A DNA stretch of 64,000 nt from UBA7236 sp964463165 (GCA_964463165.1 CAYXBK010000010.1:95308-159307); one strand, 5' to 3'. Numbered from the stretch's first letter, positions 52,910 through 61,842 are shown. Notes: generated from the sequence alone by a model not told the origin. Program-made: numbers and translations.

Positions 52910-53743
52910 ATGACTTATTTAATTATAATTTCCTTTCTTTTAAATGAAATAATGCATATAGAAAAATCTGATTTTTCACGACCGATGACTATTAATGTGG
53001 GTTATACAGGGACTGATTTGCTATTGCATAACATACAAATTCTTGAAACGGACTCAGGCTCGACAATCATATCATCTGATACAGTGCTTCGATATAAACA
53101 TAAATCGGATTCACTCTCAATTTCTACATTTAGATTCGAATTTGATACAACGCTGGAATATGGAAGTAGTATTCAATTTATTTACTATGCCAATATTGAT
53201 CCTGCTTTTTCTCATTTATATTTTGATAAACTACAGAAATTAAAAGCGGGATATATAAATGATATTTCCAGTTCAATTGCATTTAAAAAGAGAAAAGTGG
53301 ATTTTCAGATCATTGACTCCTTTTTAATTGAAGGGATTTATGAAGATTTAGTCTGTATTAGAAATTCCAATATTTTATATAAAGGTGGTGGATCATCAGC
53401 AGTAAGTAAGGGGTTTATAACCATGAAGATTGAGGATTTTTCGGATTTGCAAAAATCAGCCTTTATAGATCTTTCGGATTATAAAAGAAGGGGATTAACT
53501 ATTAATGAACTTCGAAATTATATTGATAGTCCTTCTTCCGGTTTTTACAATTTCGAATCTGATAAATTCAGGATTTCATATTCTTCTCATCGGCTAAATT
53601 TAACAGGGTATAAAACAACAATAAGTGATTGGCAGCTTCAAAAAATTTTTGAAGAGGATTTAAAGCTACCGGATGAATTAATTTCAATCAAAGAATTAAA
53701 TATTCCGGATGATTGTAAAGTCTTGTATGTGTCACGCAATTGA
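52910..53743 (+). CDS. Orphan hypothetical protein
   Basis: The 277-residue protein has a short hydrophobic start (YLIIISFLLNEIMH) that might be a weak signal, then Ser/Ile/Asp-rich sequence with many predicted strands (STIISSDTVLRYKHKSDSLS). No family recognised. The codon choice is more AT-rich than in neighbouring housekeeping genes, and the gene lies between two copies of a repeated promoter-like segment, so it may be acquired. Confidence 0.55.
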   Translation: MTYLIIISFLLNEIMHIEKSDFSRPMTINVGYTGTDLLLHNIQILETDSGSTIISSDTVLRYKHKSDSLSISTFRFEFDTTLEYGSSIQFIYYANIDPAFSHLYFDKLQKLKAGYINDISSSIAFKKRKVDFQIIDSFLIEGIYEDLVCIRNSNILYKGGGSSAVSKGFITMKIEDFSDLQKSAFIDLSDYKRRGLTINELRNYIDSPSSGFYNFESDKFRISYSSHRLNLTGYKTTISDWQLQKIFEEDLKLPDELISIKELNIPDDCKVLYVSRN

Positions 53744-54134
53744 TAGGTTCGGGTTTACCCGCCGGGTTCGCAATTCCAAAATAAATAATAATGCAATTGC
53801 AACCCTGCGTATTTTTTGTGATGTAACACCGGCTTTAAACTTTCAACGACGCAGGGTTGATTCTACATGTTTATTATTTTGATGAATCGAACCCTGCTAA
53901 GAAATTCCGAGGGTTCAGTAATTTTGAAAGGAAGGGAACCCTGGCGAGTAAAAAATATTTTCAGGTCCAATCAGGAATTGGGTTAGTGGTCATCGTGGGT
54001 GGTTAGAAAACAATTTAAAAACTTGTTATCCTCTGTAAGATCAAATTGTTCGACTTTTCGATGATTCACCAGTTGATGGAGGCGATTGGTCAACAAATGG
54101 ATCGGATAATTCAAAAAACACATAATTTATTGAT
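53744..54134. other. 391-base intergenic region with a long inverted repeat
   Basis: No gene. It holds the imperfect inverted repeat at 53764-53894 and a second copy of the segment GTAATTTTGAAAGG...CCTGGC (53918-53945). Past 53950 no structure is evident. Confidence 0.6.
53764..53894. repeat. Long imperfect inverted repeat (about 45-bp arms)
   Basis: The left arm 53764-53810 starts GGGTTCGCAATTCCAAAAT and ends CAACCCTGCGT; the right arm 53849-53894 is nearly its reverse complement (ACGCAGGGTTG ... ATTATTTTGATG ... CGAACCC). The inner 11 bp are perfect; the rest has small gaps. The transcript could fold into a ~130-base hairpin. It looks like a MITE or a structured RNA. Confidence 0.7.
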
Positions 54135-54578
54135 ATGGCAAAAATTGTATGCTGCTTATTTTATTTATTACTTTATTTCCGAGGTCAAAGCCAAATTCAA
54201 ATCGAATTCATCCCACAATTTGAACATATCGGAGACACTGTTTCCAACTATGACGGTACGAAACACTGGGTGCTAAATGAAATTACTCCTGAAATTCAAT
54301 ATTTTATTAGTGAATGGAGCGGTCACTATAATTATATTTGGGTTAACTATTATGTGTTGTCTGATTCTTTATCTAGAATCCTTTCAATAAATATAAAGTC
54401 TAGGCATCAATCAGTTGATGGTGGCAATTGCAAGAATTGTTTGTATGAATATCAATATGATAGCTACGATAATGTAATTCAATCAAGTTATTACAAGAAA
54501 AAATTGTTTGGTTACAAATTAATTTATAAGAAAAAATACAATCCTGTAACAAATAAAGTTGACATAATCAGGGAATAA
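54135..54578 (+). CDS. Small secreted hypothetical protein
   Basis: The 147-residue protein starts with a possible signal peptide (IVCCLFYLLLYFRGQSQ). The mature part is rich in Tyr, Ile and Lys (YQYDSYDNVIQSSYYKKKLF) and looks like a single beta-rich domain. A CxxC (NCKNC) is present. No family recognised; part of an AT-rich accessory stretch. Confidence 0.5.
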   Translation: MAKIVCCLFYLLLYFRGQSQIQIEFIPQFEHIGDTVSNYDGTKHWVLNEITPEIQYFISEWSGHYNYIWVNYYVLSDSLSRILSINIKSRHQSVDGGNCKNCLYEYQYDSYDNVIQSSYYKKKLFGYKLIYKKKYNPVTNKVDIIRE

Positions 54579-54653
54579 TAAGTTGCAATTTACGTAAGCT
54601 AATAGGATCTGTTTTGATTTGAATGATTTTAAAATAATGAAGATGTTCAACTC

Positions 54654-54776
54654 TCAATATCCAGTTTTAAATCCTTTGTATACAAAATGGTATTTAAATT
54701 GATTATCAATATGAATATAAACTTTACCGTTTGGATTCCCATTTACAGCCAATGAGGATATCTTTTCCCTAATGGG
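54654..54776 (-). pseudogene. C-terminal remnant of a paralogue of the adjacent lipoprotein
   Basis: Directly after the stop of the lipoprotein gene (54786-55238) the same frame continues open for 40 codons to a TGA. The encoded GNPNGKVYIHIDNQFKYHF aligns with the end of that lipoprotein (GNPNQLIFIHVDENMNHKF). There is no start of its own, so this is a leftover of a duplicated copy. Confidence 0.55.
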
Positions 54777-54785
54777 CTAATACTT

Positions 54786-55238
54786 CTACCAACTCGTTTT
54801 ACGATCACTGAAATAAAACTTGTGGTTCATATTTTCATCTACGTGTATAAAAATTAATTGATTTGGATTTCCCAATTTCATTAACCCTCGGAATAAATAC
54901 CAATTGTCCGCTTCCATTTTATAAGGAAGATTGGCATACGTTGTAGATTTTTCTATATCAATCCATTGGTAATTAACTGTCTTGCTATAGAAATAAATTC
55001 GTTTGGTAGATTTTAGGTTTGGATCTGTTTTTGAAATTACAATTGTATGTTCAGCAGTATATTTTATTGGCAAACCTTTCATATCTAACGAATCTACTAT
55101 AAGTTTTTCAAAAAATATTCCGGTTTCAAATTTGCAGGCGCTTTCAACATATTCACTTGTTATTTTATAATTGCAATCACTGCATGAAACACAAGATAAT
55201 AAAACTGTTAGTGAAATGATTGATATTAAAGTATTCAT
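54786..55238 (-). CDS. Small hypothetical lipoprotein
   Basis: The 150-residue protein has a lipoprotein signal (ISIISLTVLLSCVSCSD) and a mature beta-rich part (TAEHTIVISKTDPNLKSTKR, YFYSKTVNYQWIDIEKS). It ends with GNPNQLIFIHVDENMNHKF. Family unknown. A remnant of a second copy of its C-terminus lies immediately downstream and a decayed frame lies upstream, so the locus has undergone duplication and decay. Confidence 0.6.
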   Translation of the reverse strand: MNTLISIISLTVLLSCVSCSDCNYKITSEYVESACKFETGIFFEKLIVDSLDMKGLPIKYTAEHTIVISKTDPNLKSTKRIYFYSKTVNYQWIDIEKSTTYANLPYKMEADNWYLFRGLMKLGNPNQLIFIHVDENMNHKFYFSDRKTSW

Positions 55239-55251
55239 AGTTATAAATTTA

Positions 55252-55617
55252 TTAGTCCGAGGTTTGTGATGTTGCCGATTTTAATATTTCATACTTAATA
55301 TTCTGGTTTACTTTGTAGCCTTTTCCTTTGTAATCTTTAAGTGTAACTTTATCCTGATCTTCAGCTCAATAAGGATTTAGCCTGATGGATTGCATTGTTT
55401 CAACTTTCCATACTTTATAACTAATTACGATATTTTATCCGCAATTGGTGCCCTCACCAATCCGCTTTAACATCCAAATAAGTTCATGATCTAAATCTCC
55501 GATTTGCCAAAATCAATTCCTTATTCCGGCCAATTAAATATAGCCATAAACAGCAAATTCTTTTGAAACACAGTCCGGCTCTTCTTTATACCTGCTACCG
55601 TATACTTTATACCTCAT
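55252..55617 (-). pseudogene. Decayed reading frame with four internal stops
   Basis: Reading the minus strand from the ATG at 55617 to the TAA at 55252-55254, one frame of 122 codons is protein-like (GDLDHELIWMLKRIGEGTNC, DKVTLKDYKGKGYKVNQNIK) but is broken by stops at 55534, 55513, 55435 and 55366. It fills the 412-base gap between two genes. No family recognised, and chance cannot be excluded. Confidence 0.35.
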
Positions 55618-55650
55618 ACATTCCTTAACTTAGCAAATTAGCAATAACCT

Positions 55651-56898
55651 ATGCCCGAAGCCGTAAACTTAATCATCTATTCAATCCCGGTTTTTTTTCT
55701 TTTGATCGGAGTGGAGATATTAATTGATAAATTAAAGCATACCGGTTATTACAGATTAAATGATGCGATATCAAATATGAATGCCGGTATTACCGAACAG
55801 GTAACCGGTGCGTTTTTAAAAGCATTTGTTGTGGGAATTTATGCATGGTTGTTTTTGCATTTCAGATTTTTCACAATTCCTTCAAAAGTTTTTACCTGGG
55901 TGATTTTATTTCTGGGTGTTGATTTTTTTTATTATTGGTTTCACCGGCTGGCACATGAAATTAATTTTTTATGGGGCGGGCATGTTGTGCATCATCAGAG
56001 TGAAGAATATAATTTAAGTGTCGCACTGCGGCAGGGCGCATTTCAGAAATTCGGATCTTTTGCATTTTATTTACCGCTGGCACTTATCGGTTTTGATCCG
56101 GTGATGTTTATTGTCGTGAGCCAGGTTCAGACTTTGTATCAGTTCTGGATACACACAAAAACAATAAATAAATTTCCCGCACCGATTGAATTTATTTTTA
56201 ATACACCTTCACATCATCGTGTGCATCATGGCCGCAATCCGGAATATATCGATAAAAATCATGGCGGCACATTAATTATCTGGGACAGAATGTTCGGCAC
56301 TTTCCGTGAAGAAAAAAATGAAGTTATTTACGGCATCACCAAACCATTAAATACCTGGAACCCGTTGCGGGCACAACTTGATTTCTGGAAGGATCTGTTC
56401 CGCGATCTTTCACATACACATACATTCAGCGATAAACTGAAATTGATTTTTCTCCCGCCGGGCTGGTATCCAAAGGAATTAGGCGGTCCGCAAAAACCAC
56501 CCGATGTAACCGGTTCAACTGCAGTAAAATTTAATACAACAATTCCGGTGGGACTGAATTATTATGTCCTCGTGCAGTTTATTTTAATTCTCGGAATTAC
56601 ATCCTTTTTTTTATTTTCATTTGATGCTTTCGACCGGATGACACAAATTATTTATTCCGCAGTTATTCTTTATTCAATTACCTGCCTGGGTGTTTTACTT
56701 GAAAAGCGCAGCTGGTCTTTTACGGCTGAATTGGTGCGCCTCACATCCTATCCCGTGATTTTTCTTTTACTGGTTGCAGGCGATCATCTGCAATCCTATT
56801 ATTTTATTGATCTTTACATCCTGATATTTATTTCATTGGTTTCATTGATCTTTTTCATTCCGTTCAGAAAAACATTCCGGGTTTATGAAGTTGGATAA
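55651..56898 (+). CDS. Alkylglycerol monooxygenase-like fatty acid hydroxylase
   Basis: The 415-residue integral membrane di-iron protein has the three His clusters of the fatty-acid-hydroxylase superfamily: H98-RLA-H102 (DFFYYWFHRLAHE), H111-VV-HH (GGHVVHHQSEEYNLSVALRQ) and HH-RV-HH at 188-193 (NTPSHHRVHHGRNPEYIDKN). The surrounding sequence (YQFWIHT, GGTLIIWDRMFGTF) matches animal alkylglycerol monooxygenase (AGMO/TMEM195), which uses tetrahydrobiopterin to cleave the ether bond of alkyl lipids, more closely than generic sterol desaturases. Six or more helices. A TAACTTAG box lies 18 bases upstream. It overlaps the lysoplasmalogenase-like gene by 14 bases. Confidence 0.88.
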   Translation: MPEAVNLIIYSIPVFFLLIGVEILIDKLKHTGYYRLNDAISNMNAGITEQVTGAFLKAFVVGIYAWLFLHFRFFTIPSKVFTWVILFLGVDFFYYWFHRLAHEINFLWGGHVVHHQSEEYNLSVALRQGAFQKFGSFAFYLPLALIGFDPVMFIVVSQVQTLYQFWIHTKTINKFPAPIEFIFNTPSHHRVHHGRNPEYIDKNHGGTLIIWDRMFGTFREEKNEVIYGITKPLNTWNPLRAQLDFWKDLFRDLSHTHTFSDKLKLIFLPPGWYPKELGGPQKPPDVTGSTAVKFNTTIPVGLNYYVLVQFILILGITSFFLFSFDAFDRMTQIIYSAVILYSITCLGVLLEKRSWSFTAELVRLTSYPVIFLLLVAGDHLQSYYFIDLYILIFISLVSLIFFIPFRKTFRVYEVG

Positions 56899-57562
56899 AT
56901 TATTTCTCAATTTATTTCTTGTCGCAGCTATTATTCATTTATATGCTGTCGCCTCATTAATGCAGCAGGCCGAAGTCATCACAAAATATTTGATGATGCC
57001 GATGCTGCTGCTCCACGTGATATTTAATGCGCAAAAAAAAATGCAAGAGGTATTATTTTTAATAGTTGCACTTTTATTTTGCTGGTTCGGAGATATATTT
57101 CTCATGTACACAGCTGAAAACGACAATTATTTTTTATTCGGACTGGCTGCATTTTTAATTGCACATGTATTTTATATTTTCAGTTTCAGGAAGCTGAGAA
57201 AATCCGATCAAAAATCAAATTTCAAAATGGGATATGCAATCCCTGTTCTGATTTATTCCGGCGGATTAATGGCTTATGTAATTCCGCATTTGGGAAATAT
57301 GCTGATTCCGGTAATTGCTTATGCCATTGTAATCAGCATTATGGTTCTTGCGGCGCTTATGCGGATGGGGAAAACAACTTCTTATAGTTTTTCTTTTGTT
57401 TTGTATGGTGCAATTTTATTTGTGATTTCAGATTCAATCATTGCAGTAAATAAATTCACCTCTCCAATAACCAATGCCGGTTTATTTATTATGGTAACTT
57501 ATATCATGGCGCAGTATTTAATTGTAAACGGCTGTCTGCTGCATTTAAAAGAGGAAGATTAG
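56885..57562 (+). CDS. YhhN/TMEM86-family lysoplasmalogenase-like membrane protein
   Basis: The 225-residue protein has about eight membrane helices and the YhhN motifs LFCWFGDIFLMY (with the conserved Asp), LIAHVFYIFSFRKL and LFVISDSIIAVNKF. Family knowledge: animal TMEM86 and bacterial homologues hydrolyse the vinyl-ether bond of lysoplasmalogens. Overlapping an AGMO-like gene by 14 bases, it forms a two-enzyme unit for ether-lipid breakdown (inference). Confidence 0.87.
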   Translation: MKLDKLFLNLFLVAAIIHLYAVASLMQQAEVITKYLMMPMLLLHVIFNAQKKMQEVLFLIVALLFCWFGDIFLMYTAENDNYFLFGLAAFLIAHVFYIFSFRKLRKSDQKSNFKMGYAIPVLIYSGGLMAYVIPHLGNMLIPVIAYAIVISIMVLAALMRMGKTTSYSFSFVLYGAILFVISDSIIAVNKFTSPITNAGLFIMVTYIMAQYLIVNGCLLHLKEED

Positions 57563-57585
57563 AAATTTTTCAAAATTCAAATTGA

Positions 57586-57860
57586 GCCACGAAGACTCTA
57601 AATTTCCCGAAAAAGACTTCGTGCATTCTTTGCGGCTTCGAGACTTAGTGGCCTGAGCCACGAAGACACAAAGTCGCTAAGTTTCGCGAAGAAAAACTTC
57701 GTGCATTGTTTGCGGCTTCGAGGCTTAGTGGCCTGAATTTTAATTATTCCAACCTGTGATTTGTTTGCCACGAATGCACGAATAAATGAAGAATCGCGAA
57801 GAAAAACTTCGTGCATTCTTTGCGGCTTCGAGACTTAGTGGCCTGAATTTTAATTATTCC
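57586..57860. repeat. Three tandem copies of a ~70-95-bp cacgaag repeat
   Basis: Copies begin with GCCACGAA at 57586, 57657 and 57767 and share ACTTCGTGCATTCTTTGCGG and CTTCGAGACTTAGTGGCCTGA; copies two and three also share a tail ending TTTTAATTATTCC. The third copy runs into the last codons of the CDF gene (stop at 57854). No gene of its own. Confidence 0.85.
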
Positions 57861-58837
57861 AATCCGTGTTTTCGGTTGCGGACAACCGTTGCTAAATTCC
57901 ATTCCACCTGGTGTGTAAATTCTGCCTGCCTTACTGCGCAATCCGATTTAATGCAGATCCTGCACATATCCGGCGGTACACACGCATCCGTATGCACAAA
58001 CCATTCGGATGATGTTTCGTGATTCTGATGAATGAGTTTTTCCATTTTCTCCAATTCATCATGCCCTTCTTTCACGGTAAAATAATAAGGAACCGTTAAA
58101 TGACAATCAAAATGTAAAGTTGATCCGTATTTAATGATGCGCATATTATGAATATCCATCCAGTTCGCCTGACGGTTTGCATTTAAAGTTGAAATAATGG
58201 AATTTAATAATTGTGTATCTGCCTCATCCATAATTCCCGCCACCGATTTCCGCACAATACGAAATCCTTCAAAGGAAATATACAGTCCGAAAATAATTGC
58301 AACTGCAGAATCGATCCATGGATATTTTAAAAAATACAATAAGCCCAAGCCGATCAGCAAACCCAATGTGCTCCAGCCATCACTTTGCAAATGTTTACCA
58401 CCTGCAATTAAAGTCAGTGAATTTGCTTTTTTGCCGCGTTTTTCCAACAGCCAGCCCATACCGAAATTAATTGTCCCGGCAATAGCAACCAGTAAAATTC
58501 CCGATTCGATTTTATGAACAGAATGCGGATAAAAGAAATTGAAAATGGATTTTCCGATGATGATGATGCCGGCAATTAAAATCATACTGCCTTCAATACT
58601 GGCTGAAATAAATTCAATTTTTCCATGCCCGTACGGATGACTTTCATCACGCGGCTTTGATGCGAGAATTAAACTGTATAATCCGAATGATCCGGCTACA
58701 ACATTTACAATTGATTCGAGTGCGTCCGTTAAAATTGCGTTTGAATGTGTAATCAGATAAGCAGTAAATTTTACCAGCAAAAGCAAAAATGCAATTGCAA
58801 CAACTAGTTTTTGGAGACGGATGTTTTGTGCAGACAA
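57854..58837 (-). CDS. Cation diffusion facilitator (CDF) transporter
   Basis: The 327-residue protein exports divalent metal ions by proton exchange. It has six membrane helices and a cytoplasmic C-terminal domain. Helix 2 carries AILTDALESIVNVVAGSFGL and helix 5 begins with H-xxx-D in KHLQSDGWSTLGLLIGLGL, the usual metal site; ESHPYGHGKIEFIS is the family motif between helices 2 and 3. The tail has a Cys-rich segment (DACVPPDMCRICIKSDC) that may bind metal and is not in standard members. The stop lies within a repeat. Confidence 0.9.
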   Translation of the reverse strand: MSAQNIRLQKLVVAIAFLLLLVKFTAYLITHSNAILTDALESIVNVVAGSFGLYSLILASKPRDESHPYGHGKIEFISASIEGSMILIAGIIIIGKSIFNFFYPHSVHKIESGILLVAIAGTINFGMGWLLEKRGKKANSLTLIAGGKHLQSDGWSTLGLLIGLGLLYFLKYPWIDSAVAIIFGLYISFEGFRIVRKSVAGIMDEADTQLLNSIISTLNANRQANWMDIHNMRIIKYGSTLHFDCHLTVPYYFTVKEGHDELEKMEKLIHQNHETSSEWFVHTDACVPPDMCRICIKSDCAVRQAEFTHQVEWNLATVVRNRKHGLE

Positions 58838-58909
58838 GATTGTAAAATTATATTGTTTAAGGTCAGAGTTTCAATTCGCAATTTTGCTCAATTCACAATT
58901 CGCAATTTA

Positions 58910-61726
58910 TCAATGCGCTTCCAGCCAGTTATCTCCCACACCAACTTCCGCTTCAATCGGCACATTTAATTTGATGGCATTAACCATATGATCCACAACA
59001 AGTTTCTTTAATTGTTCAAGCTCATCTTTATGCGCATCAAAAACCAATTCATCATGTACCTGCAACAACATTTTTGATTTTAATTTTTCTTTGATCAATG
59101 CATGATGAATATTGATCATGGCAACTTTTATCATATCTGCTGCAGATCCCTGGATAGGTGAATTTACCGCAACACGTTCAGCTGCATTGCGCACCGTCTG
59201 GTTGCCGGAATTAATATCTTTAATATATCTTTTTCTTCCCAATACTGTTTTTGTATAACCATGTGCACGTGCAAATTCAATATTAGAATCCATTAATCTT
59301 TTTACACCAGGAAATTGCAAATTATAATTATCGATAATTTCTTTTGCTTCGGATCTGGATATGCCGAGATTTTGTGAAAGGCCGAATGCCGTTTGCCCGT
59401 ATGCAATTCCGAAATTCACCGCTTTTGCACGGCCACGCATTTCGCGGGTCACTTCGTTGATCGGCACATTAAATACTTTCGCCGCGGTTGCACTGTGAAT
59501 ATCCATTCCTTTTTTAAATGCCTCGATCATATTTTCATCTTCACTCAATGCGGCAATAATTCGTAACTCAATCTGTGAATAATCGGCGCTTAAAATTTTA
59601 AATTCTTTACTCCGCGGAATAAATGCTTTGCGCACCTGCTGGCCCCTTTCAGTGCGAATCGGAATATTCTGCAGATTCGGATTATTGCTGCTTAATCTTC
59701 CGCTTGAAGCAACTGCCTGCGCAAATGTGGTATGCAGGCGATTCGTTTTCGGATTAATTAATGAAGGCAATGAATCAACATAGGTGGATTTTAATTTTTG
59801 CAATTCGCGGTAATTAAGCAGCAGATCTGCAATCGGATAATTATGTGAAAGCTTTGCAAGAATATCTTCACCTGTTGAAAGCTGACCCGTTTTTGTTTTT
59901 TGCCCTTCGTATGGAATTTTCAATTTCAGAAACAACACATCACCTAATTGTTTTGGTGAATCGATATTAAATCGCACGCCGGCAATTTCATAAATTTTAT
60001 TTGCCGTTTCTTCAATATCTTTTGCAAGCAGATTTGAATAATCATTTAAAAATGCCACATCCAGATTAATTCCTTCGAACTCCATATCCGCCAGAACTTC
60101 AATCAACGGAATTTCAACTTCTTCATATAATTTTTTGAGTTCCTCTTTTTCGAGCATCGGTTTGAATGTATGATGCAATTGCAAAGTGATGTCGGCATCT
60201 TCTGCAGAATATTCCGCCACTTTATTTACATCAGCATCACGCATGGTCAACTGATTTTTTCCTTTTTTTCCGATGAGTGTTTCAATGGAAACCGGCGTAT
60301 AACCCAGGTAATTTTCCGCGAGATAATCCATCCCGTGTCTTAATTCAGGTTCGAGCAGATAATGTGCGATCATACTGTCTTCGAAAGGAGCCTGCACATT
60401 AATATTATACCATTTGAGTGCGAGGTAATCGTATTTTAAATTCTGTGCGACTTTTATTTTTTTCGGATCAGTTAAAATATGTCTGAATTCCTCCACAATT
60501 TTTTGTGCTTCTTTCTGATCAGCCGGAATAGTTACATAATACCCTTCATGTTCTTTCCACGAAAATGCAAGCCCGACTAGTTCCGCCACGTTTGCATCAA
60601 TGCCCGTTGTTTCCGTGTCAAAACAAAATATGGATTGTTTTTCAAGTTCTGCAATTAATGCTTTTCTTTTTTCTGCAGTATCGGCAAGAATATAATTATG
60701 ATCAACATTCGAAATATTTTTTCCTCCTTCAATTTCCGAACTGAATTCCTGCGATGAAGTTTTATTTGAAACAGCTGTTGCAACCGGATTACCGAATAAA
60801 TCCATTTGCTGCACCGGCTTTTCCGCATTGACTTTATAATCATCTCCTAAAATTCTTTTTCCCAACTGACGGAATTCGAGTTCCTGAAAAATCATTGCAA
60901 GTTTTTCTTTATCCGGTTCATCGATCACCAGTTTTGATTCATCAAATTCAACCGGTACATCCAGAACAATTGTCGCGAGATGTTTGCTTAATAAAGCTTG
61001 CTCTTTATTATTAATTAAATTTTCCTGTAATTTTCCTTTTAATTTATCGATGTTTTCATACACACCTTCCACACTGCCGTATTCCTGAATTAATTTTTTT
61101 GCAGTTTTTTCTCCCACACCCGGCACCCCCGGAATATTATCTACTGCATCTCCCATTAAACCTAAAATATCAATTACTTTCAACGGCGAATCAATTTCCC
61201 ATTTCTGCAAAATATCATCTACCGATAATTTATCAAATCCTTTTCCGGTATAACTCGGGCGATACATAAAAATTCCTTCTTCCATCAACTGGCCATAATC
61301 TTTATCCATTGTCACCATGTACACTTCATATCCGGCAGCTTTTGCTTTTTTTGCCAGTGTCCCCACAATATCATCCGCTTCATAACCCGGCATTTCAAGC
61401 AACGGAATATTAAATGCGTGCACAATTTCTTTAATATAAGGCACGGCAAATAAAATATCTTCCGGTGCTTCCTGGCGGTTTGCTTTATAATCTGCAAACA
61501 CCTCTTCCCTTTGTGTTGCTTCCGGCGAATCAAAACAAACTGCAATATGTGTTGAATCGGTATTCTTCAATAAATCGTACAACGTATTCACAAATCCGGT
61601 GATGGCGGAAACATTCTGTCCTTTTGAATTGATCAGTGGATTTTTTGCAAATGCAAAATATGCCCTGAAGATCAATGCAAATGCATCTAAGAGGTAGAGT
61701 TTTTTATCGTTATTATTATTAGACAT
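58910..61726 (-). CDS. polA: DNA polymerase I
   Basis: The 938-residue protein has all three domains: 5' nuclease (LYLLDAFALIFRAYFAF, GVPGVGEKTAKKLIQEYG), 3'-5' exonuclease with intact FCFDTETTGIDA and YSAEDADITLQL motifs, and polymerase with ADYSQIELRIIAALSEDEN (motif A), RAKAVNFGIAYGQTAFGL (motif B) and LQVHDELVFDAHKDE (motif C). The proofreading site is complete, which is not the case in all bacterial PolI. A 7-of-8 promoter box lies at 61744-61751. Confidence 0.97.
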   Translation of the reverse strand: MSNNNNDKKLYLLDAFALIFRAYFAFAKNPLINSKGQNVSAITGFVNTLYDLLKNTDSTHIAVCFDSPEATQREEVFADYKANRQEAPEDILFAVPYIKEIVHAFNIPLLEMPGYEADDIVGTLAKKAKAAGYEVYMVTMDKDYGQLMEEGIFMYRPSYTGKGFDKLSVDDILQKWEIDSPLKVIDILGLMGDAVDNIPGVPGVGEKTAKKLIQEYGSVEGVYENIDKLKGKLQENLINNKEQALLSKHLATIVLDVPVEFDESKLVIDEPDKEKLAMIFQELEFRQLGKRILGDDYKVNAEKPVQQMDLFGNPVATAVSNKTSSQEFSSEIEGGKNISNVDHNYILADTAEKRKALIAELEKQSIFCFDTETTGIDANVAELVGLAFSWKEHEGYYVTIPADQKEAQKIVEEFRHILTDPKKIKVAQNLKYDYLALKWYNINVQAPFEDSMIAHYLLEPELRHGMDYLAENYLGYTPVSIETLIGKKGKNQLTMRDADVNKVAEYSAEDADITLQLHHTFKPMLEKEELKKLYEEVEIPLIEVLADMEFEGINLDVAFLNDYSNLLAKDIEETANKIYEIAGVRFNIDSPKQLGDVLFLKLKIPYEGQKTKTGQLSTGEDILAKLSHNYPIADLLLNYRELQKLKSTYVDSLPSLINPKTNRLHTTFAQAVASSGRLSSNNPNLQNIPIRTERGQQVRKAFIPRSKEFKILSADYSQIELRIIAALSEDENMIEAFKKGMDIHSATAAKVFNVPINEVTREMRGRAKAVNFGIAYGQTAFGLSQNLGISRSEAKEIIDNYNLQFPGVKRLMDSNIEFARAHGYTKTVLGRKRYIKDINSGNQTVRNAAERVAVNSPIQGSAADMIKVAMINIHHALIKEKLKSKMLLQVHDELVFDAHKDELEQLKKLVVDHMVNAIKLNVPIEAEVGVGDNWLEAH

Positions 61727-61743
61727 ATATTATTTATTGGAAG

Positions 61744-61751
61744 TAAAGATA
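61744..61751 (-). promoter_or_regulatory. -7 promoter box for polA
   Basis: The minus strand reads TATCTTTA (7 of 8), 17 bases before the ATG. Confidence 0.4.
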
Positions 61752-61796
61752 AATTGTTTCCATTTGGCTTTTTTGCGGCGATAATAAAAAACACAC

Positions 61797-61842
61797 CCCT
61801 AACCCCTCTCGCACACGCACAAAATGTCCATGCGCAGAGGGG
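61797..61842. repeat. GC-rich palindrome with 26-base loop
   Basis: CCCCTCT (61803-61809) pairs with AGAGGGG (61836-61842); CGCA/TGCG extends the stem. The flank CACCCCTAACCCCTCT is typical of a palindromic intergenic repeat of Bacteroidota and is similar in style to the palindromes that border the metH insertion. Confidence 0.6.

Noticed and set aside
54046..54276. 76-codon plus-strand frame overlapping the start of the 54135 gene
   Set aside because: It shares most of its length with the other frame, which has a signal-like start and greater length; composition is not protein-like.
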